Shown here: piece after piece, positions 1 to 9,177 of the stretch
Layout: the number at the start of each line of letters is the position of its first letter
How positions within the stretch are numbered: position 1 is the first letter of the stretch
DNA from: Actinospica robiniae DSM 44927
Lineage (GTDB): Bacteria; Actinomycetota; Actinomycetes; Streptomycetales; Catenulisporaceae
DNA: 64,000 nucleotides
Reading direction: 5' to 3'
Assembly: GCF_000504285.1 (NCBI RefSeq)
Contig: NZ_KI632511.1
Coordinates: 7,732,154-7,796,153 of the forward strand
Notes under the pieces: generated by a model
Seen by the model: only the letters and a program-made list of their open reading frames with translations
What the model was told of the DNA's origin: nothing
Database searches by the model: none
Made by a program: the position numbers and the translations under genes

Positions 1-1
1 G

Positions 2-1468
2 GCCCGGGCGGACCCGAAGAACTGGACCGAGCGCACCCCCGGCACCGGCTTCGCCGGCCTGGCCCAGATCACCGCGATGCTCCTCGGCGTGCTCGGCGCC
101 TGTGCGGTGCTGGCCCGCTTCGCCTGGTGGCTGGTGCCGCTGGTGCTGATACCGGCCCTGATCCAGGGTCTGACGCTGGCCCGGCGCAACCGCGCCTTCA
201 TGCTCAACTGGCGGGCCTCCTACCCGCACATGCGGCGCGGCAGCATGTGGGAGAGCACCGCGAACGATCCGGGCACCAGCAAGGACATCCGGGTCTACGG
301 ACTCGGCGACTGGATCGCCGACGCCATCCGCGAGCACGCGGTCCGCGCCTTCACCCCGATCTGGGCCAAGCTCACCGCCAAGGACGAGTGGTGGGCGCTG
401 GTGATCGTCGGCATTCCCTTTTCCATCGCCTTGGCCGTGGTCGGCCACGACGCCGCCACCGGCCGCACCACGGTGGCGGTCGAGTCCGCGGTGTTGGCCG
501 CGGGATGGTCCATCTTCCAGGCCATGGGTTGGAACGACAGCGTCATCTCGGTGGTCTCCGCGGGCGAATGCCTGACCGCGTACGGCGCGCTGCGTGAGGC
601 GCTCGCAGAGCCCGAAGCCACCGCCGCCGCCACGGAGGCCGCGCCCGTCGACGGACTGCCCGACCGGGTGCCGCTGATCCGCTTCGAGGGCCTGGGTTTC
701 CGCTACCCGGGCACCGAGCGCACCGTGCTGGACGAGATCGATCTGGAGATCAAGCCCGGCGAGCTGCTCGCCCTCGTGGGCCTGAACGGCGCGGGCAAGT
801 CCACCCTCATCAAACTCCTGTCGATGCTCTACACCCCGACCTCCGGCCGGATCACCGCCGACGGCGTCGACATCGCCGACTACGGCCACGCGGCTTGGCG
901 CGCCCGGATCTCGGTGGTGTTCCAGGACTTCGTGAAGTACCAGCTGAGCGCGGCCGAGAACGTGCTGCTGGGCCGGGGCGGTCTGGCCCCGGACCGGGAG
1001 GAGCTGGAGCTCGCGGCGCAAGAGGCCGGCTTCGGCGAGGTGCTGGCCCGGCTGCCAGACGGCTGGGACACGCCGTTGGCCCGCGCCCGCACCGGCGGCG
1101 TCGACCTGTCCGGTGGCCAATGGCAGCAGCTGGTGCTGACCCGGGCCCTCTACGCGCTGCACAAGGGCGCGAAGCTGCTCGTGCTGGACGAGCCGACCGC
1201 GCATCTCGACGTGCGCACCGAGTTCGACGTCTTCCAACGCCTGGCCGAGCGCCGCGGCGGCGCGAGCATCGTGCTGATCTCGCACCGCCTCTCCACGGTC
1301 CGCTACGCCGACCGGATCGTGCTGCTCGACGGGGGCCGGATCACCGAGAGCGGCTCGCACGACGAGCTGATCGCCCGCGGCGGCGAGTACGCCCGGATGT
1401 TCGCCATCCAGGCCGAGCGGTTCCGGGCCGGGTTCGAGGACCACATCGAGGAAGGGGAGCTGCTGTGA
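2..1468 (+). CDS. ABC exporter, fused membrane and ATPase domains (5' partial)
   Basis: The reading frame is open from base 2, so the true start lies upstream of the window. The visible 488 residues hold the end of an ABC transmembrane domain (hydrophobic segments near residues 25-50 and 130-180) and then a full nucleotide-binding domain. Walker A reads GLNGAGKST, the signature LSGGQWQQL and Walker B LLVLDEPTA, followed by an H-loop in LISHRLST. The signature has QWQ where QRQ is usual, a variant I associate with peptide and natural-product exporters. The stop overlaps the GTG of the next half-transporter by 4 bases, so the two are co-translated and probably form a heterodimer. The substrate cannot be told from the window. 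Confidence 0.88.
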   Translation, partial: ARADPKNWTERTPGTGFAGLAQITAMLLGVLGACAVLARFAWWLVPLVLIPALIQGLTLARRNRAFMLNWRASYPHMRRGSMWESTANDPGTSKDIRVYGLGDWIADAIREHAVRAFTPIWAKLTAKDEWWALVIVGIPFSIALAVVGHDAATGRTTVAVESAVLAAGWSIFQAMGWNDSVISVVSAGECLTAYGALREALAEPEATAAATEAAPVDGLPDRVPLIRFEGLGFRYPGTERTVLDEIDLEIKPGELLALVGLNGAGKSTLIKLLSMLYTPTSGRITADGVDIADYGHAAWRARISVVFQDFVKYQLSAAENVLLGRGGLAPDREELELAAQEAGFGEVLARLPDGWDTPLARARTGGVDLSGGQWQQLVLTRALYALHKGAKLLVLDEPTAHLDVRTEFDVFQRLAERRGGASIVLISHRLSTVRYADRIVLLDGGRITESGSHDELIARGGEYARMFAIQAERFRAGFEDHIEEGELL

Positions 1469-3294
1469 CGTCCGAGGAGTACTCGCCGCGGGTCTCCCGC
1501 CGCGCCTATTTCGGCCTCGCCGCCGAAATGCTGCACCTGGCCTGGAAGCGGATGCCCGCCCGGTTCGCGCTCATCGTCGGCCTGCAGGCGGCCCAGGTGG
1601 GGTTGACCGCCGCCATCGCGTTGGGCATGCGCGCGGCCGTGAACGACGCCATCGCGGGCCAGGCGCGGGCCGCGGCCGTGGCCGGCCTCGTGGTCGCACT
1701 CGCCTGTGCCAGCAGCATGTTCTGCGGTGCGGTGGTCGGCGGTTCCACGATCTACGTGGTGGAGCGGGTGGCGCTGCTCGATCTGATGCCGCAGGTGCAC
1801 CGGAACGTCGCCACGCTCGAGGGCATCGAGCATCTGGAGCGCACCGACTTCCTGGACCGGCTCACCATCGCCTCCTACGGCAGCTGGAACCTGATGTACG
1901 GGTTCCTCGCCGCCGTCCGGGTGTGCTTCACCGTCTTGCAGCTCGGTGTCACCCTGCTGCTGCTCGGCACCCTCGACCCGTGGCTGATGAGCCTGCTGGT
2001 GTTCGCGGGCGTGCCGCTGTGGTTTGAGCGGATCGGCAAACGCGGCGTGATCAAGGCCGAGACCGACACGGCCGAGCAGTTCCGGCTGCAGCGCCACCTG
2101 TTCGAGGTGGCCACGGACCCGGGCTCGGGCAAGGAGATCCGGGTGGCCGGCTCCGGCACCGAGATCGCCCGGCTGCAGCGGGCCGCCTGGGACAAGGCCG
2201 CCGAAGGCCGGTTCCAGGCCCAGGTGCGCGCGGCGATCTGGAAGCTGGCCGGATGGATCCTGTTCGCCCTCGGCTTCGTCGCCGCGCTCTGGCTGGTGGT
2301 CTACCGGGCCGCGCACGGGCACGGCAGCATCGGCGACATCGTGCTCTCCATCACCGTCGCGACCACGCTGCGCGGGGCGTTGCAGGGCACTGTCGCCGAG
2401 TCCGTCGGAGCGGCCGCGGCCGGCCGCGTGGTCGCTCCGTACCTCTGGCTGCGCTCCTACGTGGCCGAGGAGCGCGCGCGGGCGCAGGGCACGGACTCGC
2501 CGCCGGACGTGCTGTCCGAGGGCATCGTGTTCGACGACGTGACCTACACGTATCCCGGCACCGACCGCACGGCGCTGGACGGGGTGAGCCTGTCCATCCC
2601 GCCGGGCTCGGTGGTCGCCATCGTCGGCGAGTACGGCTCCGGCAAGACCACCTTGGTCAAGCTGCTGAACAAGTTCTACTGCCCGGACTCGGGCCGGATC
2701 CTGATCGACGGGGTCGACCTGGCCGATCTGGACACCGACGCCTGGCGGGAGCGCTCGGCCGCCGCGTTCCAGGACTTCGGCCGGTTCAAGACGCTCTTCT
2801 CGCGCAACGTGGGCTTCGGCGACCTGCCGCGGCTCGACGACCGCACGGCCGTCGCCGCCGCGGTCGCCGAGGCCAACGCGCAGGAACTGGTCGAGCGGCT
2901 TCCGCAGGGTATGGACACCGAACTCGGCGTCGAGACCGGGGGAGTGGACCTGAGCGAAGGCCAGTGGCAGAAGGCGGCGCTGGCCCGCGCCTCCATGCGC
3001 ACCCAGCCGCTGCTGTTCGTGCTGGACGAGCCCACCGCCTCCCTGGACGCGCCGAGCGAGCAGGAGATCTTCGAGCGCTACATGCGCCGGGCGCGTGGAC
3101 TGTCCCGGCGCACCGGAGCGGTCACCGTGATCGTCTCGCACCGCTTCTCCACCGTCGCCGGGGCCGACCTGATCCTGGTGCTGGCGGACGGGAAGGTCGT
3201 CGAGGCGGGCCGGCACGAGGAGCTGGTGGACCGGCCCGGCGGCCGGTACGCGGACCTCTACGGGCTCCAGGCGGCGGCGTACAGTGCCTCATGA
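1465..3294 (+). CDS. ABC exporter, fused membrane and ATPase domains
   Basis: 609 residues from GTG at 1465, chosen because it gives a 4-base overlap with the upstream gene and a normal half-transporter length; the frame is open further upstream, but that part only shadows the first gene. The N-terminal 330 residues carry the membrane domain with several hydrophobic helices; the ATPase domain follows. Walker A is GEYGSGKTT, the signature LSEGQWQKA and Walker B LLFVLDEPTA. The signature has Glu in place of the second Gly of LSGGQ, so one ATP site of the predicted heterodimer may be weak, as in asymmetric ABC exporters (inference). It is the likely partner of the truncated gene before it. Confidence 0.88.
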   Translation: MTSEEYSPRVSRRAYFGLAAEMLHLAWKRMPARFALIVGLQAAQVGLTAAIALGMRAAVNDAIAGQARAAAVAGLVVALACASSMFCGAVVGGSTIYVVERVALLDLMPQVHRNVATLEGIEHLERTDFLDRLTIASYGSWNLMYGFLAAVRVCFTVLQLGVTLLLLGTLDPWLMSLLVFAGVPLWFERIGKRGVIKAETDTAEQFRLQRHLFEVATDPGSGKEIRVAGSGTEIARLQRAAWDKAAEGRFQAQVRAAIWKLAGWILFALGFVAALWLVVYRAAHGHGSIGDIVLSITVATTLRGALQGTVAESVGAAAAGRVVAPYLWLRSYVAEERARAQGTDSPPDVLSEGIVFDDVTYTYPGTDRTALDGVSLSIPPGSVVAIVGEYGSGKTTLVKLLNKFYCPDSGRILIDGVDLADLDTDAWRERSAAAFQDFGRFKTLFSRNVGFGDLPRLDDRTAVAAAVAEANAQELVERLPQGMDTELGVETGGVDLSEGQWQKAALARASMRTQPLLFVLDEPTASLDAPSEQEIFERYMRRARGLSRRTGAVTVIVSHRFSTVAGADLILVLADGKVVEAGRHEELVDRPGGRYADLYGLQAAAYSAS

Positions 3295-3319
3295 CGGGCG
3301 CAGGCGCTACCGTGGGCCT

Positions 3320-3883
3320 GTGATCGACATCGAGGGCGGACCGCCGACGGCTGATATCAGGACCCTGTCGAGTCGGGTCGTGTACGAGAACCCGTGGATG
3401 CAGGTGCGCGAGGACGCGATCGAGCGCACGGACGGCTCGAGCGGGATCTACAGCGTGGTGGACAAGGGCAACTACGCGGTCGTGGTCCCGTACGAGAACG
3501 ACGGGTTCTGGCTGGTCGAGCAGTACCGCTACCCGGTGCGCAAGCGCTCCTGGGAGTTCCCCATGGGCACGTATCCGGACCGGCGCATGGGCGACCCGCT
3601 CGAGCTCGCCCGGCGGGAACTGCTGGAGGAGGCCGGGTTGCGGGCCGAGCGCTGGGAGCTGCTCGGCGAGATGTACTGCGTGCCCGGATTCTCCTCGCAG
3701 AGCGGACACGTCTACCTGGCCACCGGGCTGACCCGGGGCGAGGTCGAGCGCGAGCCCGAGGAGCAGGACATGCGCCTCGGCTTCTTCCCCCGGGCCGAGG
3801 TGGAGAAGATGATGCGCGACGGCACGATCCAGGACGCGCAGACGCTCGCGTGCTACGGCTATCTCCTGTTGCACGGCAAGTGA
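3320..3883 (+). CDS. Nudix hydrolase (ADP-ribose pyrophosphatase-like)
   Basis: 187 residues from GTG at 3320; an ATG at 3284 would overlap the transporter and add 12 unlike residues. The core Nudix helix is present as RRELLEEAGL, with the catalytic REXXEE glutamates intact. The front half of the Nudix box (GX5E) is degenerate: GTYPDRRMGD does not have Gly and Glu at the normal spacing. The layout (EFPMGTY before the box, YCVPGFSSQSGHVYLA after it) resembles the ADP-ribose pyrophosphatase branch, which hydrolyses nucleoside diphosphate-linked compounds. It lies 25 bases after the ABC genes on the same strand and could belong to their transcript. Confidence 0.8.
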   Translation: MIDIEGGPPTADIRTLSSRVVYENPWMQVREDAIERTDGSSGIYSVVDKGNYAVVVPYENDGFWLVEQYRYPVRKRSWEFPMGTYPDRRMGDPLELARRELLEEAGLRAERWELLGEMYCVPGFSSQSGHVYLATGLTRGEVEREPEEQDMRLGFFPRAEVEKMMRDGTIQDAQTLACYGYLLLHGK

Positions 3884-4093
3884 ATCCGGCCTGAAACGGG
3901 ATGATCCGCCACCCGGACAATGCAGCAGGCTCATTTCGTCGGCTGTCGGGCGGCGCGCGGACGGGCGTGGTTCATCCGCACGACACCTGGCGTGGAAACA
4001 GTGTCGTCGTTTGTGTCCACGCCCTCGACGCCGCCGTGGCGGATCTCGAATCCCACGGCGGTTTCTCACGCCGCTGAAAGGCAGCAGATCTCT

Positions 4094-6616
4094 GTGACTG
4101 GAAGAGTCCCAGCCTCCCAGCCCGCCCCCTCCCGCCTCACCCGCCGCCGCGCCGCCCTCGGCGCGGTCCTCGCGAGCACGCTCGTGGTCGGCGCGGTCGT
4201 CGTGCCGGTGGTCGCCAACGCGAGCAGCACCACCGCCCTGACCGCCGGCGACCTCGTGGTCTACCGCGTCGGCGACGGCAGCAGCTCGCTCGGCAGCGCC
4301 GCCGTGCCGGTGTTCCTCGACGAGTACAACACCTCCGGCTCGCTCGTGACCTCGATCGAGCTGCCCACCGCGGACAGCGGCGCGGCGCACGAGCTGACCG
4401 GCTCGGGCAGCGCGGCCTCGGAGGGCGAGCTCACCCTTTCCGCGGACGGCCGCTACCTGCTCGCCCCCGGCTACCACCAGGCCGTGGGCACCTCGAGCGT
4501 CGCGAGCACGGACGACGTCACCGTCGCCCGGGTCGGCGGCGACGGCACCGTCGACACCTCGACGATGCTCGGCGGCTTCGCCGACGGCAACAACGTGCGC
4601 GGCGCCACCAGCACCGACGGCACGGGCATCTGGGTCTCCGGCGCGAACGAGGGAATCGGCTACACGACCCTCGGTTCGAGCTCCTACACCCAGGTCAACA
4701 GCTCGAACGTGCGCCAGATCGAGGTCGTGGACGGACAGCTCTACACCACCTCGTCCAAGAGCGGCATCGGCGTCTCGACCGTGGGCAGCGGCACCCCGAC
4801 CGGCTCCGGCCAGTCCCTGGCCAACCTGCCGGGCAGCCCGGAGGGCAGCGGCGACCCGTACAGCGCCGTGCTGCTGAGCCTGTCCGGCGGCTCGACCCCG
4901 GACACGCTCTACGTCTCGGACAACTCCGGCGGCAAGATCGAGAAGTTCTCGCTGGTCAGCGGCAGCTGGAAGGCCGAGGGCAGCAAGAGCCTGTCGAGCG
5001 TGGTGGACCTGACCGGTTCGGTGGTCGGCGGCCAGGTCGTGCTGTACGCGACCGGCAGCGGCTCCTCCGGCACCAGCGGCACCCTTTCGAAGGTCACTGA
5101 CACCGCCGGCGCCGGCGCGAGCATGTCCGGCTCGGTGACGACGCTCGCCACCGCCGCCTCCAAGGAGGCCTTCCGCGGCGTCGCCTTCGCCCCGAGCGGC
5201 GGCGCCGCCGCCAGCGCCTCGGCTTCGGCGTCCGCTTCCGCGTCGCCGTCGGCTTCGGCCTCCGCTTCGGCCAGCGCGTCGGCTTCGGCCTCTGCCTCGG
5301 CCAGCGCCTCCGCGTCGCCGTCGCCCTCAGGCAGCAAGACGCCCACCGTCTCGGCGACCCCGTCCACGCTGCTGGGCGCCGTGTCCAACACCAAGAACCC
5401 GACCGCGACCATCACGGTCGGCGACGCCTACTACGGCGCCGCGGCGGTCACCCTGACGGCCAAGTCGTCCAAGACGAGCGTCGTGCCGAGCACCGGCATG
5501 GTCTTCTCCGGCACCGGCGCCACCCGCACCCTGACGGTCACGCCGGCCGCGGCCGGCTACTCGACGATCACCATCACGGCCACCGCCACCGGCGGTGGCA
5601 CGGCCACGACGACGATCTCGTACGCCGCCTCCCTCGCCGACTCGTCCGACCCGTCCGCCGACTACTACTCCGGCATCGGCAACGCCTCGGCGATGATCGA
5701 CGCCGGCAACGGCTACTTCCTCATCGGCGACGACGAGACCGACGTGCTCTACCTCTACCAGCACGGCGTGACCCAGCCGGTCAAGACCTTCGACTTCACC
5801 TCGAAGCTGCCCTACGGCACCGACGAGGTCGACATCGAGGCCGCGGCCAAGATCGGCAACCGCATCTACTGGACCGGCTCGATGAGCAACACGAACAGCG
5901 GCAACGCGGCCCCCGAGCGCAGCACCGTGTTCGCCACCGACATCACCGGCACCGGCGCCTCCACCAGCCTGAGCTACGTGGGCGCCTACACCGGTCTGCG
6001 CACCGACATGATCAACTGGGACAAGTCGAACGGCAACGCGCTCGGCCTGTCCTCCTCCACCGGCAGCGGCACGGACCCGAAGACCACCTCCGGGTTCAAC
6101 CTCGAAGGGCTCGAGTTCGCGCCGAACAACACCACCGCGTACTTCGCCTTCCGCGCGCCGCTGGAGACCACCTCGTCCCGCACGAACGCGCTGATCATCC
6201 CGGTCACCAACCTGGACGCGCTGGTCACCGGCAGCGCCGGCACGGCGACCTTCGGCAGCGCGATCGAGATGAACCTCGGCGGCCTCGGCTTCCGCGACAT
6301 CCGGAAGAACGCGGACAACCAGTACGTCATCCTGGCCGGCACCTCCGACGGCGACAACGACCAGGCCGCGCTCTACTCGTGGGACGGCGTCGCCGGCGAC
6401 GCCCCGGTCAAGGACGCGGTGACGGTGCCGACCCCGGCCCCCACCGCCGCCTGGGAGGCCATCGGCGTCGTGCCCGACCCGCTGGCCGCGGGCAGCTCGG
6501 TCTACCTGATCCAGGACGACGGCGACGTCACCTGGTACAACGACGACAACACGTCGAAGAGCGGGCTGAGCGCCGCGGACATGAAGTTCCTCGGCGACTC
6601 GATCACCTGGAAGTGA
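4094..6616 (+). CDS. Secreted two-domain beta-rich protein with Ser/Ala linker
   Basis: 840 residues from GTG at 4094, chosen because it places a twin-Arg-like basic stretch (LTRRRAALG) and a hydrophobic signal segment ending near VANASS at the N-terminus; the frame is open further upstream to 3920 without signal-like sequence. Residues about 45-365 are Gly/Ser/Thr-rich and look like a beta-propeller. About 370-415 is a Ser/Ala repeat linker, about 415-515 an Ig-like segment. The C-terminal 320 residues resemble DUF3616-type domains (pattern NLEGLEFAPN then RAPLETTS and a GGLGFRDI block). Probably extracellular; no enzyme motif is visible. A pair of hairpins follows the stop. Confidence 0.75.
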   Translation: MTGRVPASQPAPSRLTRRRAALGAVLASTLVVGAVVVPVVANASSTTALTAGDLVVYRVGDGSSSLGSAAVPVFLDEYNTSGSLVTSIELPTADSGAAHELTGSGSAASEGELTLSADGRYLLAPGYHQAVGTSSVASTDDVTVARVGGDGTVDTSTMLGGFADGNNVRGATSTDGTGIWVSGANEGIGYTTLGSSSYTQVNSSNVRQIEVVDGQLYTTSSKSGIGVSTVGSGTPTGSGQSLANLPGSPEGSGDPYSAVLLSLSGGSTPDTLYVSDNSGGKIEKFSLVSGSWKAEGSKSLSSVVDLTGSVVGGQVVLYATGSGSSGTSGTLSKVTDTAGAGASMSGSVTTLATAASKEAFRGVAFAPSGGAAASASASASASASPSASASASASASASASASASASASPSPSGSKTPTVSATPSTLLGAVSNTKNPTATITVGDAYYGAAAVTLTAKSSKTSVVPSTGMVFSGTGATRTLTVTPAAAGYSTITITATATGGGTATTTISYAASLADSSDPSADYYSGIGNASAMIDAGNGYFLIGDDETDVLYLYQHGVTQPVKTFDFTSKLPYGTDEVDIEAAAKIGNRIYWTGSMSNTNSGNAAPERSTVFATDITGTGASTSLSYVGAYTGLRTDMINWDKSNGNALGLSSSTGSGTDPKTTSGFNLEGLEFAPNNTTAYFAFRAPLETTSSRTNALIIPVTNLDALVTGSAGTATFGSAIEMNLGGLGFRDIRKNADNQYVILAGTSDGDNDQAALYSWDGVAGDAPVKDAVTVPTPAPTAAWEAIGVVPDPLAAGSSVYLIQDDGDVTWYNDDNTSKSGLSAADMKFLGDSITWK
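5205..5335 (+). repeat. Low-complexity Ser/Ala(/Pro) coding repeat
   Basis: About 130 bases inside the secreted protein gene repeat the codons GCC/GCT/GCG and TCG/TCC/TCT/AGC, giving a linker of alternating Ala and Ser with occasional SPS. The DNA is a degenerate 6-base repeat, a likely site of slipped-strand length change. The linker joins the propeller-like N-terminal part to the Ig-like and C-terminal domains. Confidence 0.85.
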
Positions 6617-6675
6617 TCAGGGCATTGCCCTGATCGACCCTGGCCCCGCCGGCGAGTTCTCGCCGGCGGGGCCAG
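6615..6675. terminator. Tandem hairpins, bidirectional terminator
   Basis: Two perfect hairpins stand between convergent genes. The first (6615-6623 with 6627-6635) has a 9-bp stem and a 3-base loop and overlaps the stop codon of the secreted protein gene. The second (6640-6654 with 6661-6675) has a 15-bp perfect GC stem and a 6-base loop. The second ends 4 bases before the stop of the minus-strand AAA ATPase gene. There is no clear T-run, as is common in GC-rich actinobacteria. It probably ends transcription from both sides. Confidence 0.75.
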
Positions 6676-6679
6676 GCCG

Positions 6680-7795
6680 TCATATGTACAGGCCGGTGGA
6701 CGGCTCCGGCCCGACCGGCTCCGTCTCCTCGCGCCCGGCCTTGCGCGCGTAGAGCGAGGCGAGCGTCATCGGGCCGGCCACGCGGCGCCCGTCGCCGAGC
6801 CAGGACTCCGCCTCGGCCGCGGTGAGCGGACCGACCTCGATCTGCGCGAGGCAGCGGCCGGGGCGCACCACGGCCGGATGCAGCCGGTCCAGCGGTTCGT
6901 TGGTGGTGATGGCGATCAGGATGTTCTGGCCCTGGCCGAGCAGCCCGTCGGTGAGGTTCAGCAGGCGCGAGAGCGCCTGGCCCGCGGTGCTCTTCGCCTC
7001 GCCGCGGATCAGCTCGTCGCAGTCCTCGAGGATCAGCAGCCGCCACCGCCGGTCGTCGTCGTCCTCGCCCATCACCACTTCGAGCAGGTAGCCCGGATCC
7101 GCGAACATGCGCTCGGGATCGAGCACGCAGTCGGTGCGGCACCACTTGCCCCAGGCCCGGCCGAGCGCCCGCAGCGCGTTCGTCTTCCCGGTGCCGGGCG
7201 GGCCGTGCAGCAGCACCAGCTTGCCGTTGATGTCGTCCGGGCCGGTCTTCATCAGCCGGTCCAGCTGGTCGGCCACCGCGCCCGAGTAGTTGGACCGCAC
7301 CTCGGCCCACTCCGGCGCCTCGATGCTGCGCTCCTGGTTGACCGCGCCGCCCCCGGTCGCGTGCCAGAACCCGAGCTTGACCCGGTCGTCGCGCTGCGTG
7401 GCCTTCTTGCGCACCAGCTTCGCGGCCTGCTCGGCGATCTCCCGGGCCAGCTCCATGCTGACCGCGGAGACCGAGACCCCGCCGTGGCCGGGGTTGTAGC
7501 GGTACACGAACAGGCTCCAGCCGTCGCCGACCGCGAACAGGGCGCGCTGGTTGCGGGTCCGGCCCTCGCGCAGCACGCGGGCGCCGTCCGGCAGGCGCCA
7601 CTCGCCCTTGCGCACCCGCCCGAGTCCGAGGCGGTAGGCGTGCGGCTCCCGGCCCTCCGCGTACGCGGACAGGTAGAGGAACCGGGTGATCTCGTGGAAG
7701 TCGACGCTGTGGTCGAGCACGCCCCAATCCAGCCAGGGCGCGTCGACGAGGTCGCGCAGCAGCTCGCGCGCAGTCGCGGATTCACCGCCCGTCAT
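6680..7795 (-). CDS. DUF5925-type AAA ATPase
   Basis: 371 residues from ATG at 7795 (GTG at 7801 is an alternative two codons earlier; neither has a clear ribosome site). The N-terminal half (about residues 1-190) looks like the DUF5925 region found ahead of AAA domains in actinobacteria. The C-terminal half is an AAA module: Walker A GPPGTGKT, Walker B LLILEDCDEL, sensor-1 IAITTNEP and an arginine-finger-like RPGRCL. It resembles the ATPase core of BCS1/FtsH-type proteins but has no membrane segment or protease. The substrate is unknown. It stands alone, convergent with the secreted protein gene and divergent from the molybdate block. Confidence 0.8.
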   Translation of the reverse strand: MTGGESATARELLRDLVDAPWLDWGVLDHSVDFHEITRFLYLSAYAEGREPHAYRLGLGRVRKGEWRLPDGARVLREGRTRNQRALFAVGDGWSLFVYRYNPGHGGVSVSAVSMELAREIAEQAAKLVRKKATQRDDRVKLGFWHATGGGAVNQERSIEAPEWAEVRSNYSGAVADQLDRLMKTGPDDINGKLVLLHGPPGTGKTNALRALGRAWGKWCRTDCVLDPERMFADPGYLLEVVMGEDDDDRRWRLLILEDCDELIRGEAKSTAGQALSRLLNLTDGLLGQGQNILIAITTNEPLDRLHPAVVRPGRCLAQIEVGPLTAAEAESWLGDGRRVAGPMTLASLYARKAGREETEPVGPEPSTGLYI

Positions 7796-7933
7796 GGTCA
7801 CGACCAGTCATGATCCGGCAACCGCGGAAGGGAGTCCACTGATTAAGCCGGGCCGCGGGCTATCGAAAGCGTAACGACTGGGCGGATGCGAGGCTGAGTC
7901 GGCGGATGGCTCGCAGCTGCGGCGTTAAGCTCG

Positions 7934-8359
7934 TTGAATGTGACGCAAACGCGAGATTTCCGAATCGGCGAGGCGGCTGACCTGCTCGGGGTCAGCGCGG
8001 ACACCGTGCGGCGTTGGATCGACGCGGGCCGCCTGCCGGCCCGGCGCGGCGACGCCGGAGAGGGCGGGCACCGCACCATCGCGGGACCCGACCTGGCCGC
8101 CTTCGCCACCACCTTCGCGGACCACGAGGAGATGGAGCGGCACGGCTCGCTCTCCTCGGCCCGCAACCGGATGCGCGGGATCGTCACCCGGGTGCTGCGC
8201 GACGGGGTCATGGCCCAGGTCGAGATGCAGGCCGGCCCGCACCGCATCGTCTCGCTGATGAGCCGTGAAGCCGCCGACGCGCTGGGGCTCGAGCCCGGTG
8301 TGCTCTCGGTGGCCGTGGTCAAGTCCACCAACGTCGTCGTCGAACGGATCGAGATCTGA
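7934..8359 (+). CDS. Molybdate-responsive regulator: HTH plus Mop/TOBE domain
   Basis: 141 residues from TTG at 7934 (GTG at 7940 is equally possible; no ribosome site is visible, so the message may be leaderless). Residues about 8-60 form an excisionase/MerR-like helix-turn-helix (IGEAADLLGVSADTVRRWID). Residues about 72-140 form one Mop/TOBE domain (RNRMRGIVTRV to VVKSTNVVVERIEI), which binds molybdate or tungstate oxyanions. Its stop shares one base with the start of modA. It is likely a sensor that adjusts the molybdate uptake operon, a compact alternative to ModE (inference from domains and position). Confidence 0.85.
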   Translation: MNVTQTRDFRIGEAADLLGVSADTVRRWIDAGRLPARRGDAGEGGHRTIAGPDLAAFATTFADHEEMERHGSLSSARNRMRGIVTRVLRDGVMAQVEMQAGPHRIVSLMSREAADALGLEPGVLSVAVVKSTNVVVERIEI

Positions 8360-9177
8360 TGAACCGTCGTTCCCGCCTGACCGCCTCCGCGCTCGCCCTC
8401 GCCCTGGCGGGCCTGCTGCCGGCCGCGTGCTCGTCCTCGGCGACCCCGGCCGCGAGCACCTCGACCCCGGCTTCGGCCGCGTCCTCCGCCGCGCCCGCGA
8501 TCTCCGGCACCGTCACCGTCTTCGCCGCCGCCTCGCTGCAGAAGACCTTCACCTCGCTGGCCACCACCTTCGAGCACGACCACCCGGGCGTCACGGTGAA
8601 GTTCTCCTTCGGCGGCAGCGACACCCTGGCCGCGCAGATCACCCAGGGCGCGCCGGCCGACGTGTTCGCCTCGGCGAACACCTCCACCATGCAGACGGTG
8701 CAGACGGCCGGGGACGCCACCGGCACCCCGACCGTGTTCGTCAAGAACACCCTGGAGATAGCCACCGCCCCGGGCAACCCGAAGAACATCAAGACCCTGG
8801 CCGACCTGGACAAGTCCGGGATCAAGGTCGCGCTGTGCGCCAAGACCGTCCCGTGCGGCTCGGCCGCGGTCAAGGCCCTGGCCGCCGCCAAGGTCTCGCT
8901 CACCCCGGTGACCTACGAGACCGACGTCACCAGCGCCCTGACGAAGGTGGAGCTCGGCGAGGTGGACGCGGCGCTGGTCTACCACAGCGACATCCTCGGC
9001 GCCGGCGGCAAGGTGGACGGCGTGGTCTTCTCCACCGCCTCCGACGCCGTCAACTCCTACCCGATCGACGTGCTCAAGGGCGCGCCGAACCCGACCGCCG
9101 CGGCCGCTTTCGTCGCCTTCATCCTCTCCTCTCCGAGCCGGCAGGTGCTGCTGGCCGCGGGCTTCCAGGCACCGTGA
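8359..9177 (+). CDS. modA: Molybdate ABC transporter substrate-binding lipoprotein
   Basis: 272 residues. An N-terminal signal peptide ends in the lipobox LLPAACSS, so the mature protein should be lipid-anchored outside the membrane. A Ser/Ala/Thr tether follows, then the type II periplasmic binding fold opening with TVFAAASLQKTFT, the usual ModA start. Typical ModA stretches include FSFGGSDTLAAQITQGAPADVFASA and the C-terminal YPIDVLKG. It captures molybdate for the ModB channel. The start shares one base with the Mop regulator stop, and the stop overlaps the modB GTG by 4 bases, so the three genes are one operon. Confidence 0.92.
   Translation: MNRRSRLTASALALALAGLLPAACSSSATPAASTSTPASAASSAAPAISGTVTVFAAASLQKTFTSLATTFEHDHPGVTVKFSFGGSDTLAAQITQGAPADVFASANTSTMQTVQTAGDATGTPTVFVKNTLEIATAPGNPKNIKTLADLDKSGIKVALCAKTVPCGSAAVKALAAAKVSLTPVTYETDVTSALTKVELGEVDAALVYHSDILGAGGKVDGVVFSTASDAVNSYPIDVLKGAPNPTAAAAFVAFILSSPSRQVLLAAGFQAP

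Noticed and set aside
1303-3216. 637-residue open frame on the minus strand
   Set aside because: Antisense to the second ABC transporter gene. Its text is rich in Arg, Gly, His and Gln with no motif; such frames are expected in very GC-rich DNA.
5205-5335. Possible CRISPR-like or tandem array
   Set aside because: The repeats are codon-phased Ser/Ala codons inside a gene, with no spacers.
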